Source of the DNA: Bradyrhizobium amphicarpaeae
Lineage (GTDB): Bacteria > Pseudomonadota > Alphaproteobacteria > Rhizobiales > Xanthobacteraceae
Assembly: GCF_002266435.3 (NCBI RefSeq)
Contig: NZ_CP029426.2
Coordinates: 3,688,001 to 3,752,000, forward strand
Length of the DNA: 64,000 nucleotides
Reading direction: 5' to 3'
Part shown: positions 61,208-64,000 of the stretch, piece after piece
Numbering within the stretch: position 1 is the stretch's first letter
Layout of the letters: each line of letters opens with the position of its first letter
Notes under the pieces: model-generated
Database searches by the model: none
Seen by the model: the letters and a program-made list of their open reading frames with translations, nothing else
Told to the model about the DNA's origin: nothing
Translations under genes and position numbers: made by a program

Positions 61208-61474
61208 TCAGCGCGACCGGTTCTTGAGCGTGATCGCCACGATGATCAATGCGAACATTGCAAGCCTCAGCACGTAGAAAGCGGGTTCCAGCTCGTAGGA
61301 AGTCTCGGTGAGACCGAGCGCGACGCGCGAGACTGTGTCGATCGCGAACGCGAGAGCGAACAGCAGGAAGAAGACGTCGGAGGTTTGACGCCAGAACTTC
61401 GCGAAGAACAACGTGGTCGCGAACGAGGCCATTGCCACCGCGCCGGACAAGACCGCGGACAGATTGTTCGTCAT
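61208..61474 (-). CDS. DUF5985-family membrane protein, first of two
   Basis: The 88-aa protein has three predicted spans: about 5-24, 33-54 (DVFFLLFALAFAIDTVSRVA) and 66-82 (FYVLRLAMFALIIVAITL), ending KNRSR. The pattern of short acidic loops and a central FALAFAIDTVSR segment fits DUF5985. Its ATG overlaps the stop of the other DUF5985 gene, and otsA starts after 3 bases, so all are one operon. Confidence 0.8.
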   Translation of the reverse strand: MTNNLSAVLSGAVAMASFATTLFFAKFWRQTSDVFFLLFALAFAIDTVSRVALGLTETSYELEPAFYVLRLAMFALIIVAITLKNRSR

Positions 61475-61737
61475 GATTCAGTATCCCAGATCAATCCAAA
61501 GAGAAGTATGCTCATCGCAATCAGTGCAACGAACAGACGCAACGCGGAGAGATCGACATCCGGCAGCACGACCTTGTCGAGCAGCAGGATCACGTTGTTG
61601 GCGGCAAGGCCGACGAAGCACAGGCCGCTCCAGAGCAAAAGCCGATACCACTCGAGACGGTATGCAGCGAGCAGCAGTCCGGCGCAAACTGCCGACGTCA
61701 CGGCGCACAGTCCGTAGATCAACGACGACACCGTCAC
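61471..61737 (-). CDS. DUF5985-family membrane protein, second copy
   Basis: This paralogue of the adjacent gene, also 88 aa, has three spans at about 3-25, 34-55 (LLLWSGLCFVGLAANNVILL) and 65-85 (LRLFVALIAMSILLFGLIWD). It keeps the DUF5985 layout: a strongly hydrophobic start, a central span with Asn-Asn, an acidic loop (DKVVLPDVDLSA). Its start overlaps the stop of the upstream wHTH-like gene. Pairs of such proteins may form a membrane complex. Confidence 0.8.
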   Translation of the reverse strand: MTVSSLIYGLCAVTSAVCAGLLLAAYRLEWYRLLLWSGLCFVGLAANNVILLLDKVVLPDVDLSALRLFVALIAMSILLFGLIWDTES

Positions 61738-62111
61738 GACCCCTTCCGGAACTTGAAGGCGTCGGCAAATGAGCCGATGCGGCGAGGTTTCGAGTGCACG
61801 AGGTTCGTGATGGGGATGAGATGCCGGGAATAGACTCCCAGAAGCTGTTCGATCAGTTTCAAATTCTGCTCCGGCACGCCTTCAAGGCGGTAGACCTCAT
61901 CGGTGCAGGTCAACAACTCAGAGGCACAAAGGCGGCTCAACGCCTCGGCCGCCTCCGGCTCGCCGATGTAAAGCCGCCTCGCAAGCCGTGCTGCGTTCCA
62001 TTGCGATCGTGGATTGGATCGAATGAGAAGAAGCGCTTCGATCTGGGCCACAGAATCGATCCGCTTCAAAATGAAGCCCCGCAGTTCGTCGGAAACGTAA
62101 TGATCTGCCAT
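61734..62111 (-). CDS. winged-helix-like hypothetical protein heading the DUF5985-otsA operon
   Basis: From the ATG at 62111 the product has 125 aa. It is helical, with RGFILKRIDSVAQIEALLLI and QWNAARLARRLYIGEPEAAE, ALSRLCASELLTCTDEVYRL reading like a winged helix: a helix-turn-helix followed by a two-strand wing. A C-terminal tail (PITNLVHSKPRRIGSFADAF, then KFRKGS) is basic. It could be a DNA-binding regulator of the operon or a protein adaptor. It overlaps the next gene by 4 bases (ATGA). An upstream ATG at 62141 is less likely. Confidence 0.65.
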   Translation of the reverse strand: MADHYVSDELRGFILKRIDSVAQIEALLLIRSNPRSQWNAARLARRLYIGEPEAAEALSRLCASELLTCTDEVYRLEGVPEQNLKLIEQLLGVYSRHLIPITNLVHSKPRRIGSFADAFKFRKGS

Positions 62112-62165
62112 AGTGAGCGCGCAAGCATCGTATTCCGGCAAGCACGCCTGCCGACGGTCGCAACC

Positions 62166-62336
62166 CTAATTGTCGCCGACGTCCTTGGGTCGTTCGGTGT
62201 TGCACGTCAGACAAACCGACCGCGCTACGATTCGCCCGGCAACGGCACGCCGTTCGTGCAGATGAGGCGTCCTCGTCGCGCAGAACGCGCAGTGCGCTTC
62301 CGGATATTTGAACTCCGCCGTTGCAGTCTTGGCCAT
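62166..62336 (-). CDS. 56-residue Cys-rich (zinc-binding?) protein
   Basis: The product, MAKTATAEFKYPEAHCAFCA then TRTPHLHERRAVAGRIVARS and VCLTCNTERPKDVGDN, has a CAFC pair and a CLTC pair 27 residues apart, so a single zinc ribbon is likely. GGGGG precedes the start. It lies 54 bases upstream of the wHTH-like gene on the same strand and may belong to that unit. Confidence 0.65.
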   Translation of the reverse strand: MAKTATAEFKYPEAHCAFCATRTPHLHERRAVAGRIVARSVCLTCNTERPKDVGDN

Positions 62337-62518
62337 CTCATTGCCCCCATTCACCAAACTTCAATTCGCGAATGCCGCAATCACGATGGAATCGTGGCGG
62401 CTTCGAGAACGTGGTGTGCTGGAAGCGTGGACGCAATCAGGCGTTAGGCACGATCGGTCCGATACTGTACCGAGAATTCGGCAGTTCGCGCCCCGAGTTC
62501 CGCCGCGGCCCGGGCCGC

Positions 62519-63493
62519 TCACGGCTTCAAGATCGAAGCCCCCGTGGTCTTGCGGCTTTCGAGATCGATATGCGCTTTGGCGGCATCCTTGAGCGCGTAG
62601 GCGTGGTTGATCGGCACGTGCAGCTTGCCGTTGATGACGGCGGCGAACAGCGTGTCGGCGCCTTCGAGCAGCTCCTTGCGCGTGCCGACATAATCATTGA
62701 GCTTCGGCCGCGTCGCAAACAGCGAACCGTGATTGTTGAGCTCGGCGATCGAGAACGGCGGGACCGGACCCGAGGCGTTGCCGAAGGAGACGAACATGCC
62801 GCGCGGCTTCAGGCACGACAGCGAGCCGGGGAAGGTCGCCTTGCCGACGCCGTCATAGACGACGTCGCAGCCCTCGTTGCGGCTGATCTGCTTGACGCGC
62901 GCGACGAAATCCTCCTCGTTGTAGAGGATGACGTGATCGCAGCCATTTGCCTCGGCGAGCTCGGCCTTCTCGCGCGAGCCGACCGTGCCGATGACGTGGG
63001 CCCCGAGCGCCCTCGCCCATTGGCAGGCCAAAAGGCCGATGCCGCCGGCGGCGGCATGGATCAGGACGCGGTGATGCGGCTCGACCTTGAAGGTCTTGTG
63101 CAGGAGATACCAGACGGTCAGCCCCTTCAGCATCAGCACGGCGCCCTGCTCGTGGGTGATGTGATCGGGCAGCTTGACCAGCTTCTCCCAGGGAATGTTG
63201 CGCTCGCCGGTGTAGGCGCCGAGGTTGTAGTAGTAGGCGACGCGATCGCCGGGATGGAAATTGGTCACGCCCGGCCCGACCGCGACCACCTCGCCCGAGG
63301 CCTCGTTGCCCGCGATGAAGGGCAGCCCCGGCGCCTTGTAGAGACCGGTGCGGTAATAGACGTCGATGAAGTTCAGGCCGACCGCATGCTGGCGGATGCG
63401 CACCTCGCCGGGGCCGGGCGCCGGGACATCGACGCTCTCATAGACCAGGGCTTCGGGGCCTCCGACCTTGTGCACACGGACCGCTTTGGTCAT
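62519..63493 (-). CDS. quinone oxidoreductase (medium-chain reductase, zeta-crystallin-like)
   Basis: The 324-aa enzyme has the QOR pattern: GLNFIDVYYRTGLY, PFIAGNEASGEVVAVGPGVT, and an NADPH-binding loop HAAAGGIGLLACQWARALGA. Zinc ligands of alcohol dehydrogenases are absent, as expected for NADPH:quinone reductases. It reduces quinones in the cytoplasm. I start at the ATG at 63493, where MTKAVRVHKVGGPEALVYES begins. It stands alone. Confidence 0.93.
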   Translation of the reverse strand: MTKAVRVHKVGGPEALVYESVDVPAPGPGEVRIRQHAVGLNFIDVYYRTGLYKAPGLPFIAGNEASGEVVAVGPGVTNFHPGDRVAYYYNLGAYTGERNIPWEKLVKLPDHITHEQGAVLMLKGLTVWYLLHKTFKVEPHHRVLIHAAAGGIGLLACQWARALGAHVIGTVGSREKAELAEANGCDHVILYNEEDFVARVKQISRNEGCDVVYDGVGKATFPGSLSCLKPRGMFVSFGNASGPVPPFSIAELNNHGSLFATRPKLNDYVGTRKELLEGADTLFAAVINGKLHVPINHAYALKDAAKAHIDLESRKTTGASILKP

Positions 63494-63567
63494 CTTCTGA
63501 CCTCCTCTTCTCAAAGGCCAGCGAAAGACATCGCGCCCGCCTTGTCAACTCGATGCAGCCTAGACGC

Positions 63568-64000
63568 CTAAACCGGCGGCTTGCCGGTCTTCCTGCGGTT
63601 GCGTTTGGCCAGCACGTTGAAGAATTCGACCGCCGCCGAGAACGCGATTGCAAAATAGATGTAGCCGCGCGGAATGTGGAATTGGAAACCATCCGCAACC
63701 AGCGCGACGCCAATCAGCACCAGGAACGCCAGCGCCAGCATTTTCGTGGTCGGATGCTCCGCGACGAAGCGCGCGACCGGCCCGGACGAAATGTACATGA
63801 TCAGGCAGGCGATCACGACCGCCGCAACCATGATCTCGATATCCTCAGCCATGCCGATCGCGGTGATGATCGAATCCAGCGAGAACACGATGTCGATGAC
63901 GATGATCTGGACGATCACCCAGAAGAAGGCGTTGCCCCCCGATTTCTGATCACCCTCGCCGTCATCGGCCTCGACCTCGGCGTGGATCTCGTGCGTCGCC
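63568..64000 (-). CDS. TerC-family membrane protein (cut by window edge)
   Basis: The minus-strand frame is open at the right edge, so the N-terminus is missing. The visible part has the TerC marks VIDIVFSLDSIITAIGMAED (catalytic-like acidic and Ser residues in a span), then IMYISSGPVARFVAEHPTTK and LALAFLVLIGVALVADGF, ending in an RNRRK tail. TerC proteins are inner-membrane proteins linked to metal, mainly Mn, export or tellurite resistance. The acidic linker before the first visible span suggests a cytoplasmic loop. Confidence 0.9.
   Translation of the reverse strand, partial: ATHEIHAEVEADDGEGDQKSGGNAFFWVIVQIIVIDIVFSLDSIITAIGMAEDIEIMVAAVVIACLIMYISSGPVARFVAEHPTTKMLALAFLVLIGVALVADGFQFHIPRGYIYFAIAFSAAVEFFNVLAKRNRRKTGKPPV

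Overview
The window reads as a chromosomal segment of an alphaproteobacterium of the Rhizobiales, most likely a Bradyrhizobium or close relative. This is inferred from high GC, dense operons on both strands, DUF1476, the nasT-nasS/nirA arrangement, stand-alone 5-oxoprolinase genes, several very short proteins, and dispersed GC-rich palindromic repeats. No species call is possible from sequence alone.

Layout. 1-6.6 kb: housekeeping and small genes (end of an epoxide-hydrolase-like gene, rlpA, UPF0114 and DUF1476 genes, several peptides of 29-96 aa). 6.6-11.4 kb: an AT-richer accessory stretch of short unrecognised genes on the minus strand, with one apparent nonsense pseudogene, two kinds of dispersed repeat, and a tRNA-Ser(UGA) whose 3' end faces the stretch. 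11.7-18 kb: a Tyr-rich secreted protein, a 13-bp tandem repeat, a ~1130-residue autotransporter, and ilvD. 18-24.4 kb: a complete dipeptide/oligopeptide-type ABC importer operon headed by a TIM-barrel epimerase-like gene. 24.8-30.4 kb: NAD metabolism (pncA, nadE) with a PHA-synthase-like hydrolase and a GrlR-family gene, then glucokinase. 30.5-32.5 kb: small genes, a single-domain response regulator and an LTXXQ-type periplasmic protein. 32.9-38.4 kb: a carbohydrate ABC importer operon ending in a 2-hydroxyacid dehydrogenase. 38.5-42.2 kb: small and secreted proteins, including a PheC-like periplasmic protein and a DUF2147 protein behind a near-consensus CRP-type palindrome. 42.3-46.2 kb: cupin, RraA-like and the pxpB-pxpC-pxpA 5-oxoprolinase operon. 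46.7-52.2 kb: nitrate/nitrite assimilation control and catalysis (nasT-nasS, then nirA with an unusual flavin reductase). 52.3-57.9 kb: rimO, MerR/CMD pair, an immunity-like orphan, an Mpo1-like membrane protein, and argD. 58-62.3 kb: a Crp/Fnr regulator and a four-gene unit ending in a membrane-anchored trehalose-6-phosphate synthase. 62.5-64 kb: quinone oxidoreductase and a truncated TerC gene.

The most notable signals are regulatory. In front of argD lies a TTGACA promoter element, an almost leaderless 30-codon ORF with 12 arginine codons, and an intrinsic terminator whose 5' arm can also pair with the leader ORF: the layout expected of arginine-codon transcription attenuation. The operon of a winged-helix-like protein, two DUF5985 membrane proteins and a sensor-like transmembrane OtsA suggests a membrane-located trehalose system that I do not know as a described one. 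The partner reductase of nirA carries a four-cysteine Fe-S motif where CysJ-type enzymes have flavodoxin.
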